From: Candidatus Cloacimonadota bacterium
GTDB lineage: Bacteria > Cloacimonadota > Cloacimonadia > Cloacimonadales > Cloacimonadaceae
Reading direction: 5' to 3'
Assembly (NCBI GenBank): GCA_020532085.1
Contig: JAJBAV010000012.1
Coordinates: forward strand, 1 to 64,000
DNA length: 64,000 nucleotides
Part shown: positions 38,981-48,087 of the stretch, piece by piece
How the letters are laid out: every line of letters starts with the position of its first letter
Numbering within the stretch: the first letter of the stretch is position 1
Program-made: the position numbers and the translations under genes
Notes under the pieces: model-generated
Seen by the model: only the letters and a program-made list of their open reading frames with translations
Databases searched by the model: none
What the model was told of the DNA's origin: nothing

Positions 38981-41365
38981 TCAGAATCTTTGACTGAGGC
39001 TCAGGCTCCAGGTGAGGGTCTGGCTGTTTTGCCCGCTGTCTGATTTATCCACGCTGGTCAAGCGGTTCAAGCTGGTGCTGACGCTCATGTTTTTCCAGGG
39101 ATAGGCCTCCAGGCCGAGGCTCAGATGGTCGTTGCTCTTGTCCCCGGTGTTGACGTCGTCGTAATCCGAGCGAAGGTACTGCAGCCAGGGGATCAGCCTG
39201 TCCCTGAAGAGCGAGTAACTGAGCCGGGCGTTATAGCTCAGGCTGTTATAAGTTGTCTCAGTGTCGTTCTCCGGCGATCCTTTGACCATCCCGGCCAGTG
39301 AAGCGTTGATCTGCAGACGCAGCGGGATTTCGCCAAACTTGCTGACGAGGCTGAGGTTGATGCTGTTGTTGCTGTTCCGGTAATCACCGAATAGGACGGT
39401 ATTGCTGAGATCCGTTCCATTGCGGTAACTGAGTTCGCAGAGCCAGGGCAGGTAGTTCACCCGCGGGTTGTTGAACCCCGCCCCCACCGTATAGGAATGG
39501 GAGTTGCGAAGACAGGGCATGAAGACCAAACCTTCCCCGACGTCAGTGTTTAGGGCATTGGTGGCGTCGCTGTTGAAGTAAGCACCGCGCAGGCTGAAAT
39601 ACTTGAATAGGCGCAGCGTGCCCTGCAGATGCCAGAAGCTGTTGTTGTTGGTGCTGGCCGAAGTGCCGAAGAGGTTGTCCTGCTGCCAGGAATACGCTCC
39701 GGAAATGAATAGGGAGCGGCCGATGTTGAACATGTCAGAAACCGTAAGCGTCTTGGTATCGGGTTTCTGTCCCCAGGTGCTGAGGGCATGGTAAACCGGG
39801 CCGGTGGCTGAGGCATCCACGGCGATGATGTTGTTCAGAATGTTGGTGCGCAGGTATCCCCTCGCGGCGCAGTTCGGCAGGCCGGGCAGGATCGGCTCCA
39901 TATTGCGGTTGATCACGAAAACCTCGGCCAGATCGGCTGGATCGATGTAATCGAAACCACTCACATATTGGCTGATCTCCTCTGCCGAGATGGGACCCGG
40001 CCAGGTGTTGCGGTTGTAGAGGCTGCCGGCCACTTCCACGCCCAGATTGGTGTTCAGGGCCGGGATGTTGATCCTGGTGTCGAAACTGGCCACCAGATTG
40101 TCCTGCGGGGCCACCACAAAGAGGGTGTCCGCGGTTTCGGGATCGAGATAAATGAACTCCGCGGGATCCAACGAGTCGATCACATCACGGTTGCGAGCCA
40201 GAGTGAGGGACATCGATAGCCCCTGCTCGGAGCCAAGGCGCAGTTTGCCGCCCAGGGCTTGCTGGCGAAAGGCCGTGACACTGCCGGGATCGCCTCCGGC
40301 CAGGGTTTTGCGCACCATTTCCCCTCCCGTGAGCTCCAGCCCGATGTATTTTCCCGTCAGGCTGCCGTATAGGCCGCGGATCATTTTGCTGCTCATCGCC
40401 AGAGGGCTCAGCTGCGGAACTTGGTCGCCAGCCTGAATGTTCAGAAAGCCCAGTTGCAACCCCACGCAATAGCGGTCCACGGGTTGGCGGTTGGGATCTT
40501 CCAGATTGGAATGCAGGGCGTTCACGTTCAGCTTGAGCTGCTTGTAGCGGGCGTAGAGGTCGATCCAGCCGGCATAGTTGTTCCGGGGAAATTCCGGAAG
40601 ATCGGGAACGTACTCATCAGGGGCCTGATGCCGGTGGAAATTGGAGGCGAAGTTGAGGCCGCCCCAGGTATCCAGCCTGGCTTTGCCGGCTTTGGGATCC
40701 ACCTTGGAGGAAAAGACGGCGGATTTGATCAGCCCGCCCTGGAAATCCCGCGCGGTGACCACCGCCACGTAGTTTGTGGCCTTGGGTTTGGGATCGCGGT
40801 AGCTGAGCAGGTTTTCCGTGATCACGGCAGCTGAAGTTACGTTGCGGTCGTTCACCCAGACCTCGATGGTGGCGGGATCGATCTGTTGGGCCAGGGCAAA
40901 GTAGGAAACCACCAGCACATATTCGCCCTTTTGGGCGAAATCCTCCTCTGTGCTCAGCAGCACGAAACCCACGGCTTCCTTGCTGCTCTGGATCTCGGTT
41001 TTAAGCGTGAAAAGCTCACCGCCCAGGGATTCATCGGGATAGGAAAAAGTGGAGCCGTCAGTAAGCTGGAATTCGAACCAATACTCCAGATCCTGGCCCT
41101 GCAGTTCCTGCGGTTGCAGCTGCACCGTGAAGGTTTGGGTGCCGGGCAGCGGCATTTCCAGGGTTTTCACGGAAAAACCCGTGCCTCCGGAGGGCCGGTA
41201 ACAGAGGTTGATCCTGGCGATCGTTTCCGCTTCAGCCGGAATATCCAGGCTGAGGTCCACGTTGGAGCCGGCCACGTAGATGCGGGGCGGTTCGTGTATG
41301 GCCACGATACCGGGCAGCAGAGCGGCAAGGGCGATCTGGCAGAGAAGCAATAAAGTCCTTTTCAT
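38981..41365 (-). CDS. Outer-membrane beta-barrel protein
   Basis: A 794-aa protein with a signal peptide (KRTLLLLCQIALAALLPGIVA). The first ~230 residues look like Ig-like extracellular or periplasmic modules (IYVAGSNVDLSLDIPAEAE, DPATIEVWVNDRNVTSA). The rest is a series of amphipathic strands rich in Tyr, Asn and Gly, ending in WSLSLSQRF with the terminal Phe typical of barrel insertion signals. I do not recognise a named family. It is the last gene of a six-gene minus-strand cluster, eight bases after the FecR-domain gene. It may display or export a surface component. Confidence 0.75.
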   Translation of the reverse strand: MKRTLLLLCQIALAALLPGIVAIHEPPRIYVAGSNVDLSLDIPAEAETIARINLCYRPSGGTGFSVKTLEMPLPGTQTFTVQLQPQELQGQDLEYWFEFQLTDGSTFSYPDESLGGELFTLKTEIQSSKEAVGFVLLSTEEDFAQKGEYVLVVSYFALAQQIDPATIEVWVNDRNVTSAAVITENLLSYRDPKPKATNYVAVVTARDFQGGLIKSAVFSSKVDPKAGKARLDTWGGLNFASNFHRHQAPDEYVPDLPEFPRNNYAGWIDLYARYKQLKLNVNALHSNLEDPNRQPVDRYCVGLQLGFLNIQAGDQVPQLSPLAMSSKMIRGLYGSLTGKYIGLELTGGEMVRKTLAGGDPGSVTAFRQQALGGKLRLGSEQGLSMSLTLARNRDVIDSLDPAEFIYLDPETADTLFVVAPQDNLVASFDTRINIPALNTNLGVEVAGSLYNRNTWPGPISAEEISQYVSGFDYIDPADLAEVFVINRNMEPILPGLPNCAARGYLRTNILNNIIAVDASATGPVYHALSTWGQKPDTKTLTVSDMFNIGRSLFISGAYSWQQDNLFGTSASTNNNSFWHLQGTLRLFKYFSLRGAYFNSDATNALNTDVGEGLVFMPCLRNSHSYTVGAGFNNPRVNYLPWLCELSYRNGTDLSNTVLFGDYRNSNNSINLSLVSKFGEIPLRLQINASLAGMVKGSPENDTETTYNSLSYNARLSYSLFRDRLIPWLQYLRSDYDDVNTGDKSNDHLSLGLEAYPWKNMSVSTSLNRLTSVDKSDSGQNSQTLTWSLSLSQRF

Positions 41366-41373
41366 GATGCGCC

Positions 41374-42048
41374 TCACCAAACTAATTCCACATACTTGAT
41401 CCGCCCCTGGCTGTCGGCCATGGGTACTGTGATCTTGCGCTGATCCTCTTCCGGCCTGGGATTCACCACGGCCAGTTCATCCGTGGTGAGATCGGCATTC
41501 CTGGCGGGGCGCGCCTTCACCTGTCCCCGGGCCGAAAGGTCGGCACTGCGCTGGGCCCCGAGCGTGGCGATCGCCCCATTGGTGTTGGTGATCTTCACCG
41601 TTCCCGAAAACACAGATATCCAGGCCTTTCCCCCACCGTCCGTGCGAATCAGGAAAGAAGCTTCTTCGGCGCTCACCTGGCTCTTTCCGAACACCACGGC
41701 CAGGGTGCCGCCGCCGGGCTGCTGTTTCACGTAGAGGCTGCCTTTTTGCAGTTCCACTTCTTTATTTAAGCCTGTCAGAACGGCTTTGGCAGTGAGGCTG
41801 GCCTGGGTTTCGGAAAAGAGGTGCAGCGCGGCCAGGCCATCGGCATACTTGAAGCCGAGGCCGGATTTCCTGCCGGTCTCGAGCACGTCGTTGCTTTCCA
41901 AGATGCTGCCGTTGGCGAATTTGACGCTCTTGTTCGCCCGGCGCAGGGTAGCTTTGCCCTGTTGGCCGGAGATCACGGCGATGCCGGTGGCGGAGAGCAG
42001 GGACGCGCCCACAAGGAACATTGCGATGCAAAACACTGTCTTGTTCAT
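41374..42048 (-). CDS. FecR-domain periplasmic protein
   Basis: A 224-aa protein with a signal peptide (MNKTVFCIAMFLVGASLLSAT). Residues about 45-165 read as a FecR-type domain (ANGSILESNDVLETGRKSGLGF, SLYVKQQPGGG, WISVFSGTVKITNTNG). No anti-sigma helix or TonB receptor partner is present, so it is unlikely to be a classical FecR regulator. GGGAG precedes the ATG. It sits two bases after the upstream secreted-protein gene and before the barrel gene, as in other FecR/barrel surface pairs. Confidence 0.75.
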   Translation of the reverse strand: MNKTVFCIAMFLVGASLLSATGIAVISGQQGKATLRRANKSVKFANGSILESNDVLETGRKSGLGFKYADGLAALHLFSETQASLTAKAVLTGLNKEVELQKGSLYVKQQPGGGTLAVVFGKSQVSAEEASFLIRTDGGGKAWISVFSGTVKITNTNGAIATLGAQRSADLSARGQVKARPARNADLTTDELAVVNPRPEEDQRKITVPMADSQGRIKYVELVW

Positions 42049-42050
42049 CT

Positions 42051-43181
42051 TCACTCCCAAACCGTGATCACGGCTCTTTGGCCTTGCAGCTGCCCGATCA
42101 GGTCGATGGCGCTTTGGCCGCTGTAGCTGCGGCCGTTCCAGATGATCTCGCCCGTGGGCCGGAACCCTTCATTGAAGATGGCTTCCAGCTTGTCTTCCTT
42201 GAGGGAGTTGAGCATCGCGCTGATCTGATGAACGGGGTCTTCCCCGCTTTCAAACATAGTGTATTGGAAGATGTTCCAGCCGCTGCTGATCAGGCCGGGA
42301 ACGTCGTCGCGCCAGGGACCGGGGAGCACCAGAGGATCAAGTTCAGTCCAGCGGTTGGTGCTGATCCGCCAAGCATAATGGTTGCCCGGAGTGAAAGGAA
42401 GGAATTCCGCGAATTGATTTGTGTAGACATAGTTGTCAAAGAACACGGTGCCGGTATTCACAAGGCTGTTTATCTCCGGGGGCAGATTCTGCGGATATTC
42501 CCGGATCGTGAGCCGGTATAGGTTGATCTCGGTATCGATGCTGTTCCAGAGAAAGTTCACCGGATTCTGGTCCAGCAGTGGCGGACTGGAACCTGCCGGC
42601 GCGCCTGGGCTGATCAGCGAAATGGCGCCGGCACTGGCCACCCGGATGGTGAAGGTTGCGTCACTGGCCCCGTTCCAGTTCTCGTGCCCGGCGCTTTCCG
42701 GCTGCACCAGCACCCGCAGGCTGAGCGCGCCGTCCGGAAAATAGCCCGCCAGCACTGCTTCACGGAGTACCGGGCTGCGGCTGGTGATCTCATCCAAGGA
42801 AAAATCGATGCTGCCCACGCGGTTGAACAGGGTGGAAGCCTGATTGGTGATCAGGTCCTGGTTGGTAAGCAGTGGAAACTGGCCCTGGGCGGGGATCGCT
42901 TCCTCGGAAATGTATTTGGCCGTTACCAGAGGTTCGCTGACTCCGCTCCACCCGATCTCCAGCTTTAGATAGAACCGGAAAGCAGTGTCGGAATGGTTGG
43001 TGATCAGCAAAGACGTCAGGATCGGCTGGTTCCAAGGCGTGGTGGGATCAAAACTGGCCGTCTTGAAGGAGTTTACGTGGATCGTGCTGGGTGTGAACCA
43101 GGGCGTGATGTCTGGATGCTGGGCCCATAGCATAGCCAGCGCTGGCAACAGGACAATTGTCAGTATCAGTTTTTTTCTCAT
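42051..43181 (-). CDS. Secreted protein of unknown function
   Basis: A 376-aa protein that I do not recognise. It starts with a signal peptide (MRKKLILTIVLLPALAMLWAQ). The middle is beta-rich, with an Fn3-like stretch (NPVNFLWNSIDTEINLYRLTIREY) and a Trp-rich part (HYAWRISTNRW). The C-terminal ~60 residues are compact and more helical. The ATG at 43181 overlaps the ddl stop (ATGA), ruling out the longer in-frame version that would lie inside ddl. It is followed by the FecR-domain and barrel genes. Confidence 0.78.
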   Translation of the reverse strand: MRKKLILTIVLLPALAMLWAQHPDITPWFTPSTIHVNSFKTASFDPTTPWNQPILTSLLITNHSDTAFRFYLKLEIGWSGVSEPLVTAKYISEEAIPAQGQFPLLTNQDLITNQASTLFNRVGSIDFSLDEITSRSPVLREAVLAGYFPDGALSLRVLVQPESAGHENWNGASDATFTIRVASAGAISLISPGAPAGSSPPLLDQNPVNFLWNSIDTEINLYRLTIREYPQNLPPEINSLVNTGTVFFDNYVYTNQFAEFLPFTPGNHYAWRISTNRWTELDPLVLPGPWRDDVPGLISSGWNIFQYTMFESGEDPVHQISAMLNSLKEDKLEAIFNEGFRPTGEIIWNGRSYSGQSAIDLIGQLQGQRAVITVWE

Positions 43182-44134
43182 GATTCCTCTGTTTCGTCTT
43201 GATTCAGGGCCAGGTGGGCGATCTTGACCACCAGGTCCGCGAAGCTGATCCCCACAGCCTTTGCAGCCATCGGGGTAAGACTCAGCGGGGTCATTCCGGG
43301 CAGGGTGTTCACTTCCAGGAAATAGGGTTGGTCGCCATCGTAACGGAAATCTATGCGCGCGTAGCTCCGCAGGCCAAAGACCTGCCACAGCCTTGCCGCG
43401 TACATCTGGATCAACTGGGCCACGGCTTCCTCGATGGGGGCCGGAGCCAGGTATTCGGAGCGCCCGGCTTTGTATTTGTTGGCATAATCGTACCAGCCGC
43501 TAAGGGGTTTGATCTCCACCACAGGCAGGGCTGTGCCGTCCAGCACCGTAACTGTTAGCTCGCGCCCGGGGATGAAGCGCTCCAAAAGCGCGCTGGAAGA
43601 GTATTTGAGGGCCTGCTGGGTGGCTTCCCGAAGCTGGTCGGTGGTCTCCACTTTGCTGATGCCGACGGAGGAGCCGCCAGCGTTGGGTTTCACGATCAGT
43701 GGCAGGCCCAGTTTGTCCACGATGCCCTGCAGGTCACGCGGGTCCTCATAATCGCCCAGTTGGTCACCCCGCAGCAGCACCCAGTCCGCCACCGGCACCC
43801 CTTCCTCCCTGGCCAGCAGTTTGGCCACATACTTGTCCATGGTGAGGGCGCAGGCCTGAAAGCCGGATCCCGTGTAGCGCAAACCTGCCAGATCCAAAGC
43901 GGCCTGCAGCTGTCCGTTTTCGCCGGAACCCCCGTGCAGGCCCAGAAAGATGAGCCCTGTGCCCAATTCCTTCAGCCTGTCGATCAGTTTATCCAGACTC
44001 GAAAAATCAGCCGGATCCAGCTCCGTGACCTCAAGCCCTGATCCGCGCAGCCCGTTGGCGATCGCGGCTCCGCTCACCAGCGAAACCTCCCGCTCGGGGG
44101 AATCACCGCCTTTCAACACTGTTATTCTTTCCAT
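43178..44134 (-). CDS. ddl: D-alanine--D-alanine ligase
   Basis: Makes the D-Ala-D-Ala dipeptide for peptidoglycan. The ATP-grasp fold is clear: GGDSPEREVSLVSG at the N-terminus, LHGGSGENGQLQ, the glycine-rich loop KPNAGGSSVGISKV and the metal-binding FLEVNTLPGMTPLS. It has 318 aa from the ATG at 44134, with GAGGAAGC upstream. It is embedded in an envelope cluster behind a FemAB-like gene instead of a mur gene group. Confidence 0.95.
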   Translation of the reverse strand: MERITVLKGGDSPEREVSLVSGAAIANGLRGSGLEVTELDPADFSSLDKLIDRLKELGTGLIFLGLHGGSGENGQLQAALDLAGLRYTGSGFQACALTMDKYVAKLLAREEGVPVADWVLLRGDQLGDYEDPRDLQGIVDKLGLPLIVKPNAGGSSVGISKVETTDQLREATQQALKYSSSALLERFIPGRELTVTVLDGTALPVVEIKPLSGWYDYANKYKAGRSEYLAPAPIEEAVAQLIQMYAARLWQVFGLRSYARIDFRYDGDQPYFLEVNTLPGMTPLSLTPMAAKAVGISFADLVVKIAHLALNQDETEES

Positions 44135-44173
44135 GCTTCCTCTGTTATTTTCAGCAATATGACTCAAACCGCT

Positions 44174-45076
44174 TCAACCCACGATCTTGAAAAAGAGCTC
44201 CAGATCGAAACCCAGGGCGGCCTTGAACCGCGCCACCTCGGGATAGTTGGCGCCACAGAAATCCAAGCCGGCAAATCTGTCTCTGAGCAGCTGCACCAGC
44301 AACAGGCTGTGCTGGGCGCTGGCCCCGCTCTTCAGGTCCTGGGGCCGGGTGCTGCGCATGATCGAATAGCCGCGCTGGTCGTTGGCACCGCCCAGCACCA
44401 GGTTGGTGCTCACGATCCTGTCCTGCTCCAGCAGATTGAACTGGGCGATCAGCCCGTCCCGGTGCAAGCGCTCCATCCAAGTTCGAAAAGCCGCGTAGGA
44501 TACGCCCAGGTTCTTCTGTTTGCGGTTATAAAGGTCCTTCAGCAAAGAGATAAACTCCCGCGGCCGAAACTCCTCCACCAGCCGGTAGTCGTGTTCCCGG
44601 GCGGCGCGCAGCTTTTTGCGCTCGTCTTTCAGCACCCGCAGTTCCCGGGCGCAGTCGTAGGTGAAAGTGTAGTAAGGCACGGCTTTCAGGCCCTGCCAGG
44701 TGAAGCCGCGCACGTCAAAATTGTGCGGGGCGAGGTTGAACTGCATCCGCTTATAGCGAGCCTGCAAAAAAACCGCCACTTCCGTGGAGACTTTGAGTTC
44801 ATCCAGCAGATTGCGGTTCGGCTCCCGCTCCGGCTGCCAGAAGAACCACAAACCTTGATAGTAAGCGCTCATGGGACAGATCAGCCGCCTCAGACCCAGG
44901 CTCTTTTTTTCATACAGCGGCATGGCCGCCACCAGTTGGTCGCCTTTGTGGCAAAGCAATTGCAGTGCCTCGATCTGATGCAGTTCCTCCACCGCCAGCA
45001 TGAAGCGCGGGTCGATCCAAATGGGTGGAGCGGTCAAAGCTTGTTCGGAGGGGGCGCGCAGGCTCAAATCATACAT
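44174..45076 (-). CDS. FemAB/GNAT-like acyltransferase
   Basis: A 300-aa protein of the GNAT-like fold related to FemAB and the BioF2-like acetyltransferases. The double-GNAT pattern is suggested by KKLRAAREHDYRLVEEF, LYNRKQKNLGVSYAAFRTWMERL and LVLGGANDQRGYSIMRS. No signal peptide. Known FemAB proteins add amino acids to peptidoglycan precursors or modify polysaccharides. Neighbouring ddl makes a peptidoglycan role attractive, but the substrate is inference. It follows the receiver gene by four bases and has no clear ribosome site of its own. Confidence 0.68.
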   Translation of the reverse strand: MYDLSLRAPSEQALTAPPIWIDPRFMLAVEELHQIEALQLLCHKGDQLVAAMPLYEKKSLGLRRLICPMSAYYQGLWFFWQPEREPNRNLLDELKVSTEVAVFLQARYKRMQFNLAPHNFDVRGFTWQGLKAVPYYTFTYDCARELRVLKDERKKLRAAREHDYRLVEEFRPREFISLLKDLYNRKQKNLGVSYAAFRTWMERLHRDGLIAQFNLLEQDRIVSTNLVLGGANDQRGYSIMRSTRPQDLKSGASAQHSLLLVQLLRDRFAGLDFCGANYPEVARFKAALGFDLELFFKIVG

Positions 45077-45080
45077 GGTG

Positions 45081-45437
45081 TCAGAGATATTTTTGCAGGA
45101 TGTTGATCAGTTCCTCCAGCTGAAAGGGTTTCAGGATATAATCCGTGAACCCTTCCTCCATCGCCGCGGCCACCGCTTTGAGGCCGGAAAAACCCGTCAT
45201 TATCAGGCAAAACACGTTCGGATCGGCCTGCCGTATCTCACGCATCAGCCTGATCCCGCTGGCCTGCTTGTGTCCGTGGTCGATCAGGGCGAGGCCATAC
45301 TTTTCCTTTTGCAAATGCTCCCCGGCCTCTCTGCGGTTTTGGGCGATGTCCACCGTATAGCCTCTTGAGCGCAGAAAGTCACCGATGACTTCCCGCAGAA
45401 GCCGGTCATCGTCAACCAGCAGGATCCTTGTGTTCAT
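45081..45437 (-). CDS. Single-domain response regulator
   Basis: A 118-aa receiver domain without output domain. Acidic pocket VDDDRL at 6-11, phosphoacceptor Asp in LALIDHG, Thr in MTGFSG and Lys in YILKPFQ are all present. The ATG at 45437 has AAGGTGG upstream. It is the first gene of the Ddl/FecR/barrel cluster. No histidine kinase is nearby, so its partner must be elsewhere. Confidence 0.9.
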   Translation of the reverse strand: MNTRILLVDDDRLLREVIGDFLRSRGYTVDIAQNRREAGEHLQKEKYGLALIDHGHKQASGIRLMREIRQADPNVFCLIMTGFSGLKAVAAAMEEGFTDYILKPFQLEELINILQKYL

Positions 45438-45606
45438 TTTACCACCTTGGCGTATTTGCACCGTGCCTCCTCAGGCCGGGTTCAGGCAACCGGACCGGAA
45501 AGCATTTTCACTCCGCATCGCAGCTTCAGAAATCATCGCAAAACCGTCAATGAAAAATTATCCCGCGCCGCGATTCTCTCTTTTTGGTCAAATTAGCATT
45601 TTTATG

Positions 45607-45636
45607 TTGACTGATTTCGGACTATATTATTTGTGG
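45607..45636 (+). promoter_or_regulatory. Candidate promoter of the cold-shock gene: TTGACT ... TGG
   Basis: TTGACT at 45607-45612 and TGG at 45634-45636. An AT-rich TATATTATTTG block lies between them, so a conventional -10 is also possible. The expected start leaves a short leader with the GAGG site. Confidence 0.45.
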
Positions 45637-45661
45637 AATCACCAATATTTATGAGGTACCA

Positions 45662-45874
45662 ATGAGAGGAAAAGTTAAGTGGTTTAACAAGAATAAAGGC
45701 TACGGCTTTATTATCACCGACGACAACAAAGAGTATTTCGTGCACTGGAAGTCCATCGTGACCAATTCCCCCCGCGAACTTAAGGTGCTCGAGCAGGACG
45801 AGATCGTAACTTTTGACCTGATGGAGACAGACAAAGGCACCCAGGCCATCAACATCATCAGGGTCACCGGCTAA
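45662..45874 (+). CDS. Cold-shock domain protein
   Basis: Single-stranded nucleic acid-binding protein of 70 aa. The RNP1 motif KGYGFI is intact. RNP2 reads YFVHW instead of the usual VFVHF, keeping the aromatic residues in altered form. GAGGTACCA precedes the ATG. The gene has its own promoter-like sequence and a strong terminator, so it is probably transcribed alone. Confidence 0.92.
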   Translation: MRGKVKWFNKNKGYGFIITDDNKEYFVHWKSIVTNSPRELKVLEQDEIVTFDLMETDKGTQAINIIRVTG

Positions 45875-45896
45875 ACTCGGTCCTGACCACATCGTC

Positions 45897-45937
45897 TTCA
45901 GGGGCGGAAGCGCACAGCTTTTGCCCCTGAACTTTTA
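45897..45937 (+). terminator. Intrinsic terminator after the cold-shock gene
   Basis: TTCAGGGGC (45897-45905) pairs perfectly with GCCCCTGAA (45923-45931), with an inner AAGC/GCTT pairing in the loop, followed by CTTTTAAG. It ends only a few bases before the ygiQ start codon at 45943. Confidence 0.72.
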
Positions 45938-45942
45938 AGTCC

Positions 45943-47610
45943 ATGCCCTTTCTGCCCACCAATCTGCAAGAAGCCCAGGCCCGCGGCTGGCACGAACTTG
46001 ACGTCGTGATCGTCTCCGGTGATGCCTACGTGGACCATCCCAGCTTCGGCGCGGCCATCATCGGCCGGCAGCTGGAAGCGGCCGGGTTCCGCGTGGGGAT
46101 CATTCCCCAACCGGATCCCTCTACAGACGCGGACTTCATGGCCTTGGGCGCACCCCGCCTCTTTTTCGGCGTAACGGCCGGCAACATGGATTCCCTGGTT
46201 TGTAACTACACCGCCCAGCGCAAGAAACGCAATGACGACGCCTACAGCCCAGGCGGCAAAGCCGGGTTGCGTCCGGACCGCGCTTCCCTGATCTACGCGA
46301 ACGTACTGAAACGCCTTTACAAAAAGGTCCCGCTGGTGCTGGGAGGCATCGAGGCTTCCCTGCGGCGCCTGGCGCATTATGATTTCTGGCAGGATAAAGT
46401 CCGTGCCAGCCTGCTGGCGGATACCAAAGCCTCACTTCTGGTTTACGGCATGGGCGAAAACGCGGTCGTGGAGATAGCCCGGGCTTTGCGGGATGGCAAA
46501 CAGATCAGCGAACTCAGGGAAATCCCGGGAACTGTGGCCTTCAACCCGGAACCGCCTGACGCGGAGGACTTGGTGCTGCCGGACAACCTTGCCTGCGTGG
46601 ACAAAGCCACTTTTCACCGCATGACCCACCTCTTCGAGGAAAACCAGCATACGAGAACCCTCTTCCAGTTGAACGGCGGCCGCTGGCTGCGGCACAATCC
46701 ACCCGCGGCGGGGCTGTCTCAAAAGGACCAGGACGCGCTCTACGCCCTGCCCTTTGAATACGCGCCCCATACACGTTACGGCCAGCACAAGATCCCCGCT
46801 TTCGAGCAGATCAGGGATTCGCTCACTTCCCACCGCGGTTGTTACGGCGGTTGCAATTTCTGCGCCATCTCCTCCCACCAGGGAAGGGCGATCCGGTCGC
46901 GTTCCGCGGATTCCATCGTCAATGAGGCCAAAACCCTCTCCGCGCGCCGAAAAAGAGCCATCACCCTCAGCGATGTGGGCGGTCCCACGGCCAATATGTA
47001 TGCCTCCAGCTGTGAGCTTGACTGGCCCGACAGCTGCAAACGCCCATCCTGCCTTTATCCAAAGATCTGCCCCCGGCTCAAGCCCGCGCATCAGGAACAG
47101 CTGAAACTGCTGGATAAGCTGGAGCGATTGCCGCAGGTCAATCACGTTTTCATTGCCTCCGGGATCAGGCACGACCTGGCTTTGCGCAGCCCCGCCTACA
47201 TTTCCGCCCTGGCCACCAAATACACCGGCGGCAGGCTCAAACTTGCCCCGGAGCACAGCGTCCCAGCCGTTTTGCGCCTGATGGGAAAGCCGGATACGAG
47301 CAGCTTTGAGGAGTTTTCCCGCGAGTTCTTCCAGGCCTGCAAACAAGCCGGCCTCAAACGCCAGATCATCCCCTACATCATCATCGGGCATCCCGGCACC
47401 ACCATCGAGGACGCGCTTGAACTGCGCCAATGGCTGGTGCGGAACCACCTCCGGGTGGAACAGGTGCAGGAATTCACCCCCACCCCGATGACGATCAGCA
47501 CTTGCATGTACTACACAGGATTGGATTATTACACCGGCAAGCCCATCCACGTGCCCAAACCCTCGGAGATCAGGCGCCAAAAAGAACTCGCGCTCTGGCA
47601 TCTGAACTGA
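45943..47610 (+). CDS. ygiQ: YgiQ-family radical SAM protein
   Basis: Large radical SAM enzyme of 555 aa with unknown reaction. A B12-binding-like N-terminal part (VVIVSGDAYVDHPSFG) is followed by the cluster motif CYGGCNFC in SHRGCYGGCNFCAISSHQG and the typical PEHSVPAVLRLMGKP region. No clear ribosome site precedes the ATG at 45943, which lies right behind a terminator hairpin. Read-through from the cold-shock gene or a leaderless start are possible. Confidence 0.92.
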   Translation: MPFLPTNLQEAQARGWHELDVVIVSGDAYVDHPSFGAAIIGRQLEAAGFRVGIIPQPDPSTDADFMALGAPRLFFGVTAGNMDSLVCNYTAQRKKRNDDAYSPGGKAGLRPDRASLIYANVLKRLYKKVPLVLGGIEASLRRLAHYDFWQDKVRASLLADTKASLLVYGMGENAVVEIARALRDGKQISELREIPGTVAFNPEPPDAEDLVLPDNLACVDKATFHRMTHLFEENQHTRTLFQLNGGRWLRHNPPAAGLSQKDQDALYALPFEYAPHTRYGQHKIPAFEQIRDSLTSHRGCYGGCNFCAISSHQGRAIRSRSADSIVNEAKTLSARRKRAITLSDVGGPTANMYASSCELDWPDSCKRPSCLYPKICPRLKPAHQEQLKLLDKLERLPQVNHVFIASGIRHDLALRSPAYISALATKYTGGRLKLAPEHSVPAVLRLMGKPDTSSFEEFSREFFQACKQAGLKRQIIPYIIIGHPGTTIEDALELRQWLVRNHLRVEQVQEFTPTPMTISTCMYYTGLDYYTGKPIHVPKPSEIRRQKELALWHLN

Positions 47611-47865
47611 TCCCTCCTCCACCACCGCCTTCACATCCAAACCCCCGCACACCTCAAAACCTTCACTGCGCGAGTATTTAACCGGTTTCAGCCCTCAAAC
47701 CGCCCTTAGCCCTTTCCTGTCCGCCTCTCATCTAATTCCCATTAAGTTCCCGCCCGGGCATTGGGAACTCAAGGGGAGGCGAAGGAGGGGTGAACAGGAA
47801 GGGGTCAAGGGCGGATAAACAGGGGAAAAAACAAAACCCGGGCTTTCACCCGGGTCTGATAGTGA
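47611..47865. other. Spacer between ygiQ and tRNA-Pro
   Basis: No gene seen. It includes a hairpin AGTTCCC/GGGAACT (47745-47751 and 47763-47769) and the tRNA terminator. The rest is C-rich without recognisable motifs. Confidence 0.5.
47825..47855 (-). terminator. Terminator of tRNA-Pro
   Basis: On the minus strand ACCCGGG (47855-47849), a six-base loop and CCCGGGT (47842-47836) are followed by TTTGTTTTTT. It lies 10 bases behind the CCA end of the tRNA. Confidence 0.85.
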
Positions 47866-47943
47866 TGGTCGGGATGACAGGATTTGAACCTGCGACCACT
47901 TGAACCCCATTCAAGTACGCTAGCCGGACTGCGCTACATCCCG
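47866..47943 (-). tRNA. tRNA-Pro (anticodon GGG)
   Basis: The 78-base gene folds as a cloverleaf. The acceptor stem is CGGGATG/CATCCCG, the D arm GCGC/GCGT, the anticodon stem CTTGA/TCAAG with loop ATGGGGT (anticodon GGG, reading CCC/CCT), and the T arm GCAGG-TTCAAAT-CCTGT. CCA is encoded. It has its own promoter-like element upstream and a terminator downstream. Confidence 0.95.
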
Positions 47944-47953
47944 GACCTTGGAA

Positions 47954-47983
47954 CCTAAAAAAAACAGCCCCTGTTTTTGACAA
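47954..47983 (-). promoter_or_regulatory. Candidate promoter of tRNA-Pro: TTGTCA ... AGG
   Basis: On the minus strand TTGTCA (47983-47978) is followed by AGG (47956-47954). The predicted start, about 47948, lies only five bases before the mature tRNA end, which supports the placement. Confidence 0.5.
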
Positions 47984-47996
47984 GCAAAATTTGTAT

Positions 47997-48026
47997 TTGA
48001 CATCCCCGCCCCTTTGGAAAGGATGG
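47997..48026 (+). promoter_or_regulatory. Candidate promoter of the ABC-F operon: TTGACA ... TGG
   Basis: TTGACA at 47997-48002 and TGG at 48024-48026 in the block AAGGATGG, the same octamer as upstream of the binding-protein gene. A second TTGACA at 47977 lacks the TGG partner. Confidence 0.42.
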
Positions 48027-48087
48027 TCAATTCAGAGGCGCAAGTGAGCAATGAAGCCACTCGCGCCAAGTTTCAGAAAGGAAAAAG

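Noticed and set aside
47977-47982. First TTGACA upstream of the ABC-F gene as the main promoter
   Set aside because: It overlaps the divergent tRNA element and lacks the TGG partner; the TTGACA at 47997 fits better.
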